From NCBI RefSeq assembly GCF_020382885.2, contig NC_058506.1:4898001-4962000 (forward strand): a stretch of DNA of 64,000 bases, written 5' to 3'. The position numbers and the translations under genes are program-made. This DNA comes from Scatophagus argus. Lineage: Eukaryota > Chordata > Actinopteri > Scatophagidae. This document shows positions 1 through 42,273 of the stretch, piece by piece (within the stretch, counting starts at the first letter, position 1; every line of letters starts with the position of its first letter). Below the pieces are notes generated by a model, which did not search any database, was not told where the DNA came from, and saw nothing but the letters and a program-made list of their open reading frames with translations.

Positions 1-791
1 AGTAGTAAGAATGAGGAGTAATGAGGGGGAAAAAAGATGAGAAAATCCTATAATATCTCTTTTGTGTTGCATTATGTGTTCCATTAGGCCCCTGACTGAA
101 GACTAAACTATGAGGGAGGAGGCCTTCTGGGGTGATAGCACCGAGACAATCAAGGTCACCTCCTGTCTGGTTATATATGTGTGGGTTTGTGCTTTTGCGT
201 GTGTGTGTGAGGAAGATACTGTGGCGGGTGTATGGTGGCAATTTTTTTCACATACGTCTTTTTGCCTGAGGTGACAAGCAGCAGTAGCACATTTATATTC
301 AAGCCTGATGTATCAAAAGCTGCTTGATTGCTGTCAGCCCTGTACTTCAACATATCAACATATGAGTAATGCATACTAAAATCATTACTTATATACTGCT
401 TTCACAGTCAAACCTTTGTTTAAGTTTGTAGGGTAGCATGAGAATATGCACAGCACATTGTGCCTAAAGTTTCATCTTTGCCGTTTGTTACCTTTTCACA
501 GCTTGAACACATGCGTTAAACGCATAGTGAATTCAAGCGTTTCAGTCCAATTAACGCCGGCACCACAAGTCCAACGGTTACTTCACTTATCATTTAAAAG
601 TTTCTCACAATTTTTTTTTTTTTTGTAGTTTCAACTCTCAATTAATGTGTAAACTTTTACTGACCAAGTGCATTCAGTCATGATATGTAACTGGTCAGAT
701 GGAAAATAGAGGAAACACCTCAAGTGCATTGCTGCAGAAACATGGCAGTGTTTTTTGGGGGGAGGAGGTTGCATCCCACTCTTGGTCTCAC
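1..791. other. vmp1 intron (left edge), no gene seen
   Basis: This stretch lies downstream of the second vmp1 coding exon on the minus strand, so it is intron. I looked for the next vmp1 exon (the first membrane segment) and did not find it, so it must lie beyond the left edge. Apart from a poly-T run near 609-624 I see no repeat or reading frame that I can support. Confidence 0.6.
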
Positions 792-1189
792 CTCCATATC
801 CACTCTTTAAGGATTATGAGCAGTTCCAGAGTGAAGTAGTGGAGTGTGAGCACAGGTTTCTTCCATAGCACCAGAGTTTCGCGCTCCTCCCTGTCCCTCT
901 GTTTCCTCTCATCCACAGACAGCTCTGAGTCTAGCCGCACAGCGTGGGTACGTGCAACACACACAAATAAACATACAGGGCATCAACATTTTTATTTTAT
1001 TTTATTTATTTATTTATTTATTTTTTAGCAAAGATGCAAAAATTATGGAAGTATCTTTCAGCACAGCTTTGATCAGGGTGGTCTATTGCACAGCTGTCTT
1101 TTGTTTTTACCTGTCAGCTCTCCATTTTGTTGTTCCTTGACATCAAGATGCCTCTGAGATAGTTCACCTTCAGCCCCACACTCGGCCAT
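792..1189 (-). CDS. vmp1: vacuole membrane protein 1, first two coding exons (partial gene)
   Basis: VMP1 is a multi-pass ER membrane protein (a lipid scramblase of the DedA/VTT group) needed for autophagosome formation and ER contact sites. Two coding exons are visible. The first runs 1189 to 1111 and gives 26 residues starting [10 protein letters not shown], then a split codon and donor gtaaaa. The second runs 930 to 792 with acceptor ctag and donor gtgag, and contains EREE-like [17 protein letters not shown] and LIILKEW. These match the N-terminus of vertebrate VMP1 (the NG-T stretch, the EREER charged run, and the LVLW...LT.HYF.LE block) just ahead of the first membrane segment. The two exons join in frame (phase 1). 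The start codon is the first ATG of an exon that probably begins near 1213 after ctctcag. About 72 of roughly 400 residues are present; the rest lies left of the window. The gene is divergent from ptrh2, as in other vertebrates. Confidence 0.88.
989..1022. repeat. (TTTA)n simple repeat
   Basis: Runs of ttta/tttta units lie in the vmp1 intron between the two coding exons. It is a low-complexity tract with no coding content. Confidence 0.8.
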
Positions 1190-1793
1190 CTTATCCACCA
1201 GGAAGGAGTACTGCTGAGAGAAGAGACGTGCCTTTAGCACAGCATCACACACCCCAAACCGTATGCTGCTTGCTAAATCTGAAACTGAAGCAAGCCCAAA
1301 ACAAACACAGACTTGCATGCAAACACTCGCCACTCTCAAACATGTCTGTATATACTTGACCGGCAGGATACAGCCAGCTGGTGTTCCTGTATCCTGCAGA
1401 TTACTAGTAACCCAATCAGGCATGTGCATGACCTGATGAGAACTTTAATTAGCTTCAATGTTGACACTGGGAGCACATGCAAGTCTTGCTCATTTTTCTG
1501 GGTGTACAGAAGCTCACCTCCCCTGGTGTTCAGAGGGAATACACAGTGGAAGGAGTGATGATGTATAATGGGTGAAAGAGTATGGGATACACTTTCACTT
1601 TCTGCTTCTTTATTGTATTTCCTCAAAGCAGAGTCACACACATCCATGCACGTGTGTGTAAGCATGTGCACAGAGTGTCTCGCTACGGAGACTCTCAGGT
1701 CTCAGGAATCTGTCAGTGAGCAGTGAGGTGGCGACTGTGACATGGAGGTATGCGGGTTACCATCTGGTGGAATTGTCGGTGTCTCAAACATAT

Positions 1794-1815
1794 ACACACA
1801 CACACACACACACTC
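1794..1815. repeat. (CA)n microsatellite
   Basis: About eleven perfect CA units followed by a short ctctct stretch, within vmp1 non-coding DNA. Confidence 0.9.
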
Positions 1816-2153
1816 TCTCTCCCTCTTTCTTAGAGCTTAATCCCTCTATCCTGTGCCCTCGGCCTGGGCCTCTGCCTCCTGTTTCCATGCGTTTGCATTA
1901 GCTGGGTTGTCAGGCTACAGACACTGTAAAGCTCTGATATTACAGCGGGCCATGAAGTGTCTTTTGAACAGGGATGATACATTCTGAGATTTGTGAGAAA
2001 TGCCCTGATTTTCTTTCTGCTTGCTTCAGATTATTCCTGCAGTGGAAGTGACATTTAATTGTGTCTGGCTGAAGCACCAGGCGCATCAAAAGGTTAAAGA
2101 CCACTTGATAGATTCAGCATGTCTAGGTGTCAAGTGTTAATTTTTAGGGACAA

Positions 2154-2180
2154 ACACACACACACACACACACACACACA
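2154..2180. repeat. (CA)n microsatellite
   Basis: About thirteen perfect CA units in the vmp1 upstream intron. Confidence 0.9.
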
Positions 2181-4805
2181 TCATGGGCAGTGGGGCTGTG
2201 AGTACTTTACAGTCCAGTTTGTTCAACTGAAGTGTCGCACAGAGGAAAATAAAAATCTTCTCAGACGATTAGACTGCGAGGCATTTGGAGAGCTGCTCTT
2301 GGCTTTCTCAGGGAACCACAAACAAAAGCTTTTCATCACAGACCTTAAACCTGGAACACACACACTTGCACAAGAAGCACTATGCCAATGCTTCATGCAC
2401 AATAGTATTTAATACACCCTATCATTTCTCCTCTTGCACTGGGGAGAACAATGCATTCTCCAACAAAAGGGCTCAACACAGTATGTGATGTCCTGTTAAT
2501 AACTCTAATTATAGAAATTGGTGATAAACTGGTCACTTTGTGTGAAACAAGCAACTCAGCTGCTACTGTTCAAATCTGCGCTTTATTCTGCAACACTTGA
2601 TTTGATTATTAATTACATTTCAATGCATTATTCACAGTCAGTGGGCTACCTAATAAACCGTTTCATAACAGCTCTACTGTTTTTGTGGAACACAGTAGCA
2701 CAGCACTCCTCTAGCACTTGATTGCGCAATCACTTCTACCAAAACAACTCAGACCTGTTGAGTAACTCTTGTGTGAGGGACAATGAGAAACTCACCACAG
2801 AGCACATACACTTCAGAATAGGAAATTTGATAAGCTACCATCAATTTTCCCAGATAACCACAGTGCAGTGGGCAGACATTCATTTCACATACTCTAAAAC
2901 AAAGCAGGGTTTTAATGAAACAGCTGAGTGTATTTTAGAAAGGCATTAGGCAGAGCGGGTAAACTTACCGTTCAGCTGATGATTAATCCACAATAAACTC
3001 TGAGCTCAAATTAAACCTGTGGTGGAGCCCCAGTGGCAATGTAGGGTAAAAGTACGCCACCCATGAACTGCATGATAACTTGAGTGTAGGGTGTGGTGAT
3101 GGAGGGGGCCAGCGAGGGATAGAGTCCTGATACAGAGTTGCCGGGGGAGGGGAGAGCAGGCTGACAGAAGAGAGACACAGAAAGCAGGAGAGATTTCATC
3201 ATTTGCCTGGTAAACCACCAGAGAGCCAGTCTAATTAAAGGCCTATAAATAAAGTGGATCACTTTCCTGGAGCGCACTTCTAACACTTCTCAGTCCTCAG
3301 AAGGTTTCACACAGAGAGTGAACGAATGGCATTTGGGCAAAAAGAGCTCAGCTAAATCCCAAATTGGAAAAAAAAGCACCTCAGGACATCAGATTTTTCA
3401 GGTCATAACTAGAAACAGAAGACCTCAGCTGTCTATCTCCATGTTTGAGTTTCAGCGCCATCTTGTTTATCAAAGTGAGAAAAGTATTTCAGAACTCTTT
3501 CTGGGGAAATAATTTAGAGTTTTCTAAGTTAGTGTCTCTTGGGACCATATTAGGAAGATGTAACCAAAGCAAGTTTCAGGATGACAGAGCCCCCTGTGTT
3601 ATTTACAACATTCACTATAAGACTTCAGTGTGTGTACTCTGCGTTAAAGTGCAAAACATGGATGACATCTGTGTCAACAACAGCCTTTGGAGGCAGCTTT
3701 TGAAGTATTAGCATTTAAGTCAGATCAGTTACTTCTTAATAGTTCTTGACCAAACATTACTGAGAGGTCACTTAGTTCATGTAAGACAGGCATCAGGTTT
3801 AAAAGTGATTGTCAGACCGGAGACTGATGCAGGACACAGTAATGAGCACCAAAGCAGGAAGCAGCGATGAACTCTCCTCAGCAGTATAAGGACAGAAACC
3901 ACAGTGAAGCAGTGAAGCATCACAGTACTTACAAATGACGGTGTAAAGCAGTCTATCTGTCGTTGTAAGTGAGGTTTTTCAAAATACATATATGAACAAG
4001 CTGGTGAAAACATCCAGTACACTCAGAAAAAGAGAGTGCTGTACCTTTTGTCACTGGAACAATAGCATCTTGGATTTGTCCCCGTAACAGTGTGTGTCAT
4101 TTCAGCCTACTTTTCAAAGGAAAATAGGTTAAAAAGTGCTATCCCAAGTATGGGCAAACATTCACACATAAATCCTTTCAGTCTCTTTATTCCAGCCTAA
4201 CACCAGGGTCATCCATAACTCCTCACATGCGTGCAGACAAGAAAACTCTGTCACTTCTCAGTCAGCTCACATTGCATGGTCACCTGAGCTACAGCAGCAT
4301 GTCAGCATGTACAGCATGCTGTCTATAGGCTGGATCTTGACAGTCGATGTTTGCTCTGTGTCATGTTGTGTTTAACATACATGGAGCCTATACCGGCCTG
4401 ACATATAACAGAAGGAAGGTGGATGACTGAAACTACTTATGTCTTATGAAGAAGGGGCAGTTTGTTGTTTTGTTTGTTATGTAGAAGAAAGAAAGCATTT
4501 ACTATGTGCACACTATAACTACATCCTTACTCAGAAAGAACTAAAACACAGTATTGCCTCCAGAACTATTGCAGCTTCTTATAATTTTAGGCACAATTTC
4601 ACGCTCCAAACAACACATTTCACACACTGAGAAATTGTTGAACTGAACTGATATGGAGCAGATGAGCTCGATGGCATAATGCTAGGGCAGAATAACCTAC
4701 GTCCATCTGCAGGAAAGTATCATAAGTGTGGGATAAAGAAAAAATATATATACAGTTTTGTTTTCCTTTTGGACACTTGACTTATATATGAAAAATAAAT
4801 CCTGA

Positions 4806-5094
4806 CAGTCGTGGATCAGCGGTTAGGGTGTCGGACCCGTAACCGGTGGATCGCTGGTTCGATTCCCCGTCCCGGTGTCCATGGCTGAGGTACCCTTGAG
4901 CAAGGTACCTAACCCCCCACTGCTCCCCGGGCGCTGCACGCGGTCGCCCACTGCCCCGGGTTTGCTGTGTGTGTGTGCACGTCACTTGGGTGGGTTAAAT
5001 GCAGAGAACAAATTTCGTTGGAGTGAGTTCCCTCCAATGACAAGATATGTCACTTTCCTTTCCTTTCCTTTCCTTTCCTTTCCTTTCCTTTCCT
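4806..5094 (+). mobile_element. tRNA-headed SINE
   Basis: The head has a tRNA-like internal promoter: an A-box-like tggatcagcggttagg near 4812 and a perfect B box ggttcgattcc at 4856-4866. The body has the typical fish SINE phrases cccttgagcaagg, taacccccca, tgctcccc and gggttaaatgcagag. It ends in a (TTTCC)n tail at 5054-5094. The same body phrases occur on the opposite strand in a second copy at 34291-34616, so the two are members of one family. The order of head, body and tail gives the plus orientation. Confidence 0.85.
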
Positions 5095-6292
5095 AAGATT
5101 AATGGGACATGTTGTTGAATGCCCCAAAATAAACATTGTGATATGCTTTAAAATGATGGAGGAGCCCAGTGTGGACACCATTCTGTTTAATATGTGGACT
5201 GAACCCCACAATCATCTATCAGTTTTTAAACAGACTGCTAAAAAGTGACATACATTTCTGAATGGATTCATTTTCAGGCTTGTGTTTTAGTCACATCAGA
5301 ACATCTCTGCTTTGATCAATAGAGGGCAGTGCTGAGCTAAAAGCTGATGTCAAACTGGCTGGGTAAGTGATGAGCAAAATCCCCCGGTTTAAAGCTCCCA
5401 CAGAAATGCTGACTGGCCAATGGATCGATCGGCCTCAGGTTTCAGATTGTTTCTGAAACTAAACTTACCTGGACAAGTAAAAGGACAAATGCCTGTGGTT
5501 GTGAGTTTAATGGATTTATCTACTACACATCAGTTAAATACAGTCTGTACTGCTTGTCAAAGTACACTGTTTTGACAAAAAAATAAAAAAATAAATAAAA
5601 CAACATAAAAAATACTTTTGACAGTACCAGTACCAACAATACCTGTTACCAGTAGCAACAGGAAAATAAATAGCAAATTACAAATTTGGAATTTAATCGA
5701 CATAAAACGTTGCTAGTCTACACAATGTGTTTACAAAAGCAGTGTGAGAAAAGTAAATATTTTTTTGGTTCATTTCTGGTAAATCTGTTTCATTTCAAGG
5801 GGAATTTAAATGCTTAACTTAATTGAAATACACTCTTCTTACAGTCCATTCCACTTTCACTTCACTTTCAAATGTGATCCACTCACTTGCTGACAACACT
5901 TTACAGTTACAATCTTGTTTTTTTTAATTAACAGAAACGAAGCACAGACATTTAGGCAGCTCTTCACCAACAGAGTATCTGGGTCTAAAGCTGTTGCGGG
6001 AGCTTGGATGAAGATACATACTAGCCAACTACATGTTTTCACTCAAACATGCCTTATCCAAACTAAGAAAACAAACATAACAAATGGACTATTCTGAAAG
6101 AATGAGTTGAGAACAGAGTAATGTAGTCTTATACTTTACTGATCCCTTAGAACAGCTCTTATTGTTAGCTGCTGCCCGCAGGAGCAGTGCAGCAGTATCT
6201 CTCTGCCATGTGGTGGAGGCACTAAAATGCAGGTTACATGGCTGTCTCTCGTTTTCTGTTTCAACGTCGGCAGTTCTGTGGTCGTGCGTGTG

Positions 6293-6300
6293 TGACGTCA
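6293..6300. promoter_or_regulatory. CRE palindrome in the vmp1/ptrh2 divergent promoter
   Basis: The full palindromic cAMP response element tgacgtca sits just ahead of the presumed ptrh2 first exon, which ends at donor gtatga (6369), and faces vmp1 on the other strand. Full CREs at divergent housekeeping promoters are usually bound by CREB/ATF factors. The promoter role is inferred from position; no transcription start is visible in the sequence. Confidence 0.5.
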
Positions 6301-6368
6301 TCACAAAGCGCCCATAAGGAAAGTAGAAGAAGCTTAATTCATGCTCAGCAGGTCGAACAACCCGGCAG
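6301..6368 (+). other. ptrh2: probable ptrh2 5' non-coding exon
   Basis: The coding exon of ptrh2 is preceded by a clear acceptor (tttttttgcag, ending at 7235), so a 5' non-coding exon must lie upstream. The best donor is cccggcag followed by gtatga at 6369, directly downstream of the CRE. The 5' limit is arbitrary because no start signal can be read. It would give an intron of about 870 bp. Confidence 0.4.
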
Positions 6369-7245
6369 GTATGAAACCTATCCAGTGTAGTCCAGTTCAG
6401 CTATACTGTGCTGGCACTGTGGGGTCATGAAATGTATGAACATAAGTCTCCTTGTTCCTAAAGTTGTATTTATGGATATTGAAGCGGTGTGTTTGGCAAA
6501 TGAATCCTTTCTTGTAGCCAGGAAGCTTACGTTAGCTAGGCTCGGTGCACATATAGTAAAGTTAGCTAGCCAGAGTCCTCAACGCCGTGAAAAGTGACTT
6601 AAACTTAACACGTGTCTAGCCGTGTTTGTGACAGTTTGACAGAAACGTGAAACATTATTGTTGGGCAGAAAAAAACGGCGAAGTCAATTCTGCAAACATT
6701 AAAATTGTCAAAATTTTTTTGTGCCAGCGTGGAGGAAAAGCCCTTTTAAGAGCACAGAGAAATGGAAATTTGAATCTACATTTTCTTAAGCAGCAATGAT
6801 TAATCAATTAGTTGGAAACTATTATTCCACAGCTATTTTGATAATCAGTGAATCAGTTAGACTAATTTTTCAAGAAAAAAAGTCTGTGTCCAACTTCTTT
6901 CATGCGGATATTTTGTGATTTCTTTTCTTCTCCTTGACATTAACCTGAATATCTTCGGATTGTGGACAAAGACAGGCATTTAAGGATGTTGTTTTTGGGA
7001 AGCACTGATCAACACTTTTCTCAATTAAAGTCATTTTATGGACAAAACAGCTAATTTATTAATCTAAAGTCAGAAGCCTGATTGGACCTTGTTGCTTTGA
7101 CAACAGCTATTTCAAAGACCAATTTTTATTTTTTTTTTTAAATTTTAGTTTCAAGATGATGTTGAAGTCTCAAATCGTCTGCCTTATAAGCTTATGGCTG
7201 TAGATATATAATTCTGTTTGGTTGTTTTTTTGCAGGTTTAACAGC

Positions 7246-7761
7246 ATGGATTTGCTATATGGTCCTTTGGGCTTGGGCGTAGTTGCAGGACTGGGCTGTG
7301 GGCTCTTCCTTGGCTGGCACTTTCGGGCTCGCTTTGGCCCAACATCCAAAAGTTTAATGGCGGCAATGGGGAACGGCACTGGTGAAGCAAGTGTAATGGG
7401 AGAGGGAGGCGAGTTCAAGATGATACTAGTGGTCCGAAACGACCTGAAGATGGGAAAAGGTAAAGTCGCTGCCCAGTGCTCCCATGCTGCTGTGTCAGCT
7501 TACAAACAAGTTCAGCGCAGAAACCCCGAGCTTCTCAAACAGTGGGAATACTGCGGTCAGCCCAAGGTGGTGGTGAAGGCCCCTGATGAGAACACCCTGA
7601 TTGATCTGCTGGGTCATGCCAAAGAAGTAGGACTTCCTGTTAGCCTGATTCAGGATGCAGGAAGGACACAGATCGCACCTGGATCACGCACTGTGCTGGG
7701 TATCGGTCCAGGCCCAGCTGATCTGGTTGACAGCGTCACTGGAGACTTGAAGCTTTATTAG
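7246..7761 (+). CDS. ptrh2: peptidyl-tRNA hydrolase 2, mitochondrial
   Basis: PTRH2 (Bit1) hydrolyses peptidyl-tRNA and, when released from mitochondria, promotes anoikis. The frame encodes 171 residues, close to the 179 of the human protein, in one exon. Residues about 7-24 are a glycine-rich hydrophobic segment followed by basic residues, as expected for an outer-membrane anchor. From residue 58 the PTH2 domain is complete: the [15 protein letters not shown] strand-loop, AAQCSHAA helix, the [13 protein letters not shown] block, [15 protein letters not shown], and the [13 protein letters not shown]-terminal stretch ending in LKLY. The ATG at 7246 is the first in the exon after the acceptor at 7235; the open frame continues upstream only through intron sequence. 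The neighbours are vmp1, divergent, and cltc, convergent. Confidence 0.97.
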   Translation: MDLLYGPLGLGVVAGLGCGLFLGWHFRARFGPTSKSLMAAMGNGTGEASVMGEGGEFKMILVVRNDLKMGKGKVAAQCSHAAVSAYKQVQRRNPELLKQWEYCGQPKVVVKAPDENTLIDLLGHAKEVGLPVSLIQDAGRTQIAPGSRTVLGIGPGPADLVDSVTGDLKLY

Positions 7762-8131
7762 TAGTTCCTGTTTGCATCTGTAGGACTTGCATAGAATTTA
7801 AACTATTTGAAATATAAATGTTGGGTTACCATGTCTTTATATTTTTTATAAAATGATTGACTCAGTTACATGTTAAGTACTTGAACTTTTTTTTTTCTTT
7901 GCAGTTTTGTGCACTTATGTCTATCACTTTGGAAATCAGTTGACCCTTGAATAGCAGCAATAACAGCTTGATGTGTATTGCTTTACTGTGAGACTGGCAA
8001 AAACACAACAAACACTGTTCATGTTGGTGCTCCACACTAACCAGTCTGCTGAGGCCTGTCAGTGAAGACATAATGCTCAGAGGAAAGTGATGGAAATTAT
8101 TGTCGATCTCATTAAGGTCAAAGTTCTGTAA

Positions 8132-8137
8132 AATAAA
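8132..8137 (+). terminator. ptrh2: candidate ptrh2 polyadenylation signal
   Basis: An AATAAA hexamer about 370 bases after the ptrh2 stop codon, within gtaaaataaaagt. Another AATAAA lies near 8601, so the real end could be either or both. Confidence 0.4.
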
Positions 8138-9712
8138 AGTAGACCTTTTTAGGCACAGAAAGCTTGTGCTACTACTAACAACTTCAGTTAAATGTTTCAG
8201 TAAGGCATGACAATGACTCAGCATACAAAACAGCAGTGCCTTGGTATTTTTTCATATAAATGGAATGCATTAATGTTATTGATTACACCTGTGCTTTTCC
8301 TGCTGTGAAAATGGTTTATACTGTCAACCCAAAATTAAATTCTAATCTCATAAAATGAATTCTGAAAAGATTGTTTTCATTTTTATAGTCTATAAGTATT
8401 TAATACCACAGAATACCATGGAGGTCACAGCAACAGTTTGATTGCACAATGCGGCAGCAGAACTTGTTATATGGATGTTAAATCAATATGTACGGTAATG
8501 CAACCAAAGGTCATTTGGATTTTAAACAATTAAGTATCTTGAACATTTTTCCTTGCTTTAAATGCACAGTACCCATCTGCGGGGTCTTTCATCCAAAAAT
8601 AATAAAAGGAGTTCAATGTGTGGGATCCTAGGATTTGTTGCCTTCATTGTTAAACAACCACCATTGTCAATGAAAATCTACCTACATGTGAGAGGACAAA
8701 CCGTAGTGAACAGTCGAGTGGCTAGCTAGTTCGCAGACATCCTTCCTCACTCCGGAAATTTTAAGAGCTTGAGGGAGTAAAGGCGTTGTCAGACGACCAA
8801 ATGAAACATACTGTTATCTTAATAAATACAATCACAAAGTTTGCCAGGTTTGAACAGTGCTGTTTGGAAATGCACAACTCCACACAATGTATAACAAGGG
8901 TCTAGTTGTTCTAAGTCTTTTTAATGTGGAAATGTTATATATAACTGAATGATGCATCAATAGGAATCAGTGCTTCCACCCAATCGGTTACAATATCTAC
9001 ATCGTCTTATTGTGTACATATACTACTTTTATTTTGTGAAAGAAAAACTAAGTCATAGTCTTTCAGCTGATTTTAGATGATATATACATAGTGTAGGACG
9101 TGGTGACACTTCAACTTTGATCTTTTTACTCCTAGCACCTGACTTAGACCACCACCAGCTTATGGATATTACAGTTAGACAAAGTAACAGGAACATCAGG
9201 TAGCATCCAATCCAACACCATAGTACCACATCACATAATGGCCTACAGCTGAATCAAGAGCTCTCTGACAGTCTCAACAAATAAATGTTGTCAACTAGTT
9301 GGTTTTGAAGTAGTATCCCATTATTCTCCTAAGACCTCTGAAGTCTGACATTCACTTGAGCTGAAGCCCATAGTTCTTGTTTCGGTGCAATCTCCTGGTC
9401 GGCCCCAGCAGACATCTAGGTCAGGGTTCACCTTTGCCCTGCAAATTTGCAAGGGCAGCAACTGTAAACACGGATCCACTGTGTGAAATCATTATCTTAG
9501 GAGTGCCATCACACTGTTTTGCACAACATCACATTGGACTCACCTGACATGCTATTCTGCTCAGTATTTAACATTCTTATCAGAAACATGACATCACTTC
9601 CCTTTTTGTGGCTGTAAATTAGATAGAACGCAAATGACCTGCACCTTTAGTGTGTTCATACATAATCATATATGTAAAACACAACCAGACTGTTCTTGAC
9701 AAACAAGAAGCC
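8138..9712. other. intergenic between convergent ptrh2 and cltc
   Basis: The sequence between the two 3' ends is AT-rich without a supported reading frame. It may include alternative 3' untranslated sequence of ptrh2 up to the AATAAA near 8601. I see no repeat family or RNA gene here. Confidence 0.5.
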
Positions 9713-9718
9713 TTTATT
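9713..9718 (-). terminator. cltc: candidate cltc polyadenylation signal
   Basis: On the minus strand this reads AATAAA, about 1.18 kb after the cltc stop codon. The sequence between is AT-rich without introns or other genes, so a 3' untranslated region of about 1.2 kb is plausible. Confidence 0.45.
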
Positions 9719-10893
9719 TTTAAGTGGAAAACAAAACCGCTGTTTCATTCATTATAATCCTGATTATGCACAATCAAGTATCTTAAGTGCACAATTTAAA
9801 TCTAAGGTAATTTAGATAAGAATATAAGTTCAAAGGAGTTAATGATTGATTTCCTGTATACACGCAAGCCTTTGATAAAAACTTCAAATTACCACAACTC
9901 CTGTTGTTTCTGAGCTGGATGAGCGGGTCAACTGAAGAGGTTAAAAGACCACCCCTTAACAGGACATGAGGAGAACAAAGATTGAAAAATCTCTCCTGCA
10001 CACTCAATGACAGTGACCTAAAATGAAATCCAGCAGAAACAAACTGCAGCAGAAAGAGCGGGCATGGGGGCATGTTAGTCAAACAATAACAGGTCTGCAG
10101 TCCCTCCTGAGGTGGAATGGTCCCACGTTAGAGCAGTATTCAAAGCACATGGAAATATTAACTGAATGCAAATTTGTTTGGAGAGTCCTGCATAGGCTTT
10201 GCTGGAAAGAATCAAACTTTCCTGTAAATCGTATGTAAAATACTCTCTTGGGTTTTCTTCAAGAAACAGCCCTGAAATATGTGTGTGTGTGTGTATATGG
10301 GGACACGACTGGTACGACGTAGTGTTTCAGGATTGTGGTCATGGAAGCGGCAGCCTCATGTTCAAATATAGAGGAACATAGCATTTTTTGTGTCTGAATA
10401 TACAATAATTAAATGCATTTTACAGTCGGACAGAAGAAGCTGCTCACACACATCAAAAGGAAAAGGTTCTACATTAATTCTTCTCACTACAGAGTGCAAA
10501 TCAGATGCTTCACAACAGACCTTTTTTTTTTTAAATTGAGAAGAGGACTAGCTCTTCCTACAAGCCCTCCATCGTACATAAACCATTTCCCATTCAAATA
10601 AAATAGACAAAAGAAAAATGAATCTTGTCAATAAGGAATGTGAGAAAATTAATCTTTGTGTTGAAATTGTTTTCTTTGACAACAAAAATAAATTTGAGTC
10701 CTTCATGAAAGTTTAAAAAAGGGGGAAAAGAAGTAAAAAAAAACAAACAAAAAAAAAACAAACCCCAACCCAGTTGTATTATCCCCTGCTCCCTGTAGAG
10801 GGCAGAGTGAGACAATAGTGGTCTGGTGAAGGACTGTGGGAGATGGATGGATAGTAGCTCCAGCCTGTATGTGGAGAGAAGTGGGTGGGGTCT
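9719..10893 (-). other. cltc: cltc 3' untranslated region (inferred)
   Basis: This non-coding stretch runs from the cltc stop codon to the first good AATAAA on the minus strand. It contains A- and T-rich runs (around 10735-10760) and a short (GT)n tract near 10280-10293. The extent is inferred from the signal, not from transcript data. Confidence 0.45.
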
Positions 10894-41138
<30,245 letters not shown>

Positions 41139-41381
41139 GGCGGTTCCTCTCTCACTCTCCTCCGGTTTCTTCTAATGCTAACAAACTACGGCTTCTTCTC
41201 TCAGATCCTAGCCGGACAGCCAGGGAGCCTCTAGTCTAAAGTCCAAATGAATCAAATCTAACCCTTGTATAAAACGTGATGTCGGTGGGATTGTACTTTT
41301 GTTATTCGTCCCTAAAATGTTTACTTGCGGGCTTCCCCTGGCTAACGACTGACTGCCACTACACCGACTCCTGGACCTGCA

Positions 41382-41507
41382 ATGGCGGTGGAGGTTGGTC
41401 AGCAGAGAAAACATCCCGGAAATGGAAGTGCACTCAATAAGGCGGATGAATACGCACTCACAGATTTTAAAAAGTGCATTATGTCGCATATAACTACTAC
41501 CTTATTG
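41382..41507 (+). CDS. candidate first exon of an unrecognised divergent gene
   Basis: ATG at 41382 opens 42 codons (MAVEVGQQ... ending TTTLL) that run exactly to a consensus donor gtaagt at phase 0. The start lies in a YY1-like context close to the cltc promoter. Later segments that fit in phase are 44123-44211 (acceptor tctcctgcag, donor gtaagt, 29 codons plus 2 nt, containing EESSEVHRRAAMLGLEI) and 46617-46695 (acceptor ggcttttacag, donor gtatgc, 1 nt plus 26 codons, containing NKLFVFRTLSPWYSEKQI). Joined, they keep one open frame. I do not recognise the protein. It could also be a non-coding antisense transcript or chance splice signals. Confidence 0.33.
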
Positions 41508-42000
41508 GTAAGTTTGCAATGTTTCATTTTCTCTTTGAAACCTAAAATAGTGAAACAAGACTTCGAGATAAAAATGTTTGACAACAAATGTAAAACGGGT
41601 ACTACTTTTTTTCTATTCGCCCTTTGATTTTTGCCACATCATTCGTCTTTATAAATTAACGTCAGTCCTACGTGTTGTACACTTGTTTCTCTCAACCAAT
41701 CAGAACGCTCTGAGCTCAACCAGCACTTCAGCTTTTTCCTGTGAACCACTTATTCTATATTAATTGCAGACTATTTAAATTAAATTTCATAGTCACTATG
41801 CTTCACATTCTCTCTTACGATATGATTTTAAATCACCTTGACTTATTGTAGTTTCTTAATTACTGGTAAATGCACAATTTATTTCAAAGGAATGAACTTT
41901 CAATTACACTGATGATCTGGACACACAATGTTGTAAAAATGTCAACATTTGATAGACATTATGTACATGAAAATGTGCATGCAGTACCTGTGTGCCAGGT

Positions 42001-42273
42001 CAGCGGTTCCCAAATAAATTAGACCACTGACCCACATTCGATAACATTTTGTCTCAGGGACCCCCCTCTGTTTTGCTTTTTAAATGTTTTATTACAGAAA
42101 GTGTATGAAACCCATGACCAACAGAGCCATACAATCTCTCACTAAATAACCTATGGTTTGGTTAACCTATTTTTAATTATAGTAAAAGTAAATGATTACA
42201 CTTTTTGCTGGGAACCCCCTGGAACCCTCTCAAGGACCCTTATGGTTCCCAAACCCCACTTTGAAATCCACTG
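42001..42273. mobile_element. possible degraded hAT-type MITE
   Basis: The left end cagcggttcccaaa and the right end, read as the reverse complement, cagtggatttcaaa share 10 of 14 positions and look like worn hAT terminal repeats (CAGNGG...). The interior includes the phrases ctcagggacccccc and gggaaccccctgg typical of such elements. I found no 8-bp target duplication, so this is an old copy if the call is right. Confidence 0.35.

Larger units (their letters stand above)
1214..6292. other. vmp1 upstream intron and 5' region
   Basis: The 5 kb between the first vmp1 coding exon and the ptrh2 promoter should contain a vmp1 5' non-coding exon and intron 1, because vmp1 is divergent from ptrh2. 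I could not place the non-coding exon. The recognisable contents are two (CA)n tracts (1794-1815 and 2154-2180) and a tRNA-headed SINE near 4806-5094. The reading frames here are short, do not look like known proteins and lack coherent splice signals. Confidence 0.5.

Noticed and set aside
2722-3286. Open frames of 70-90 residues on both strands in the vmp1 upstream region
   Set aside because: No protein-like composition, no coherent splice signals and no recognised domain.
4806-4880. tRNA-like sequence with a perfect B box
   Set aside because: It is the head of a SINE: a SINE body and a TTTCC tail follow, and the cloverleaf cannot be completed. The heads at 34616 and 35902 were rejected as tRNA genes for the same reason.
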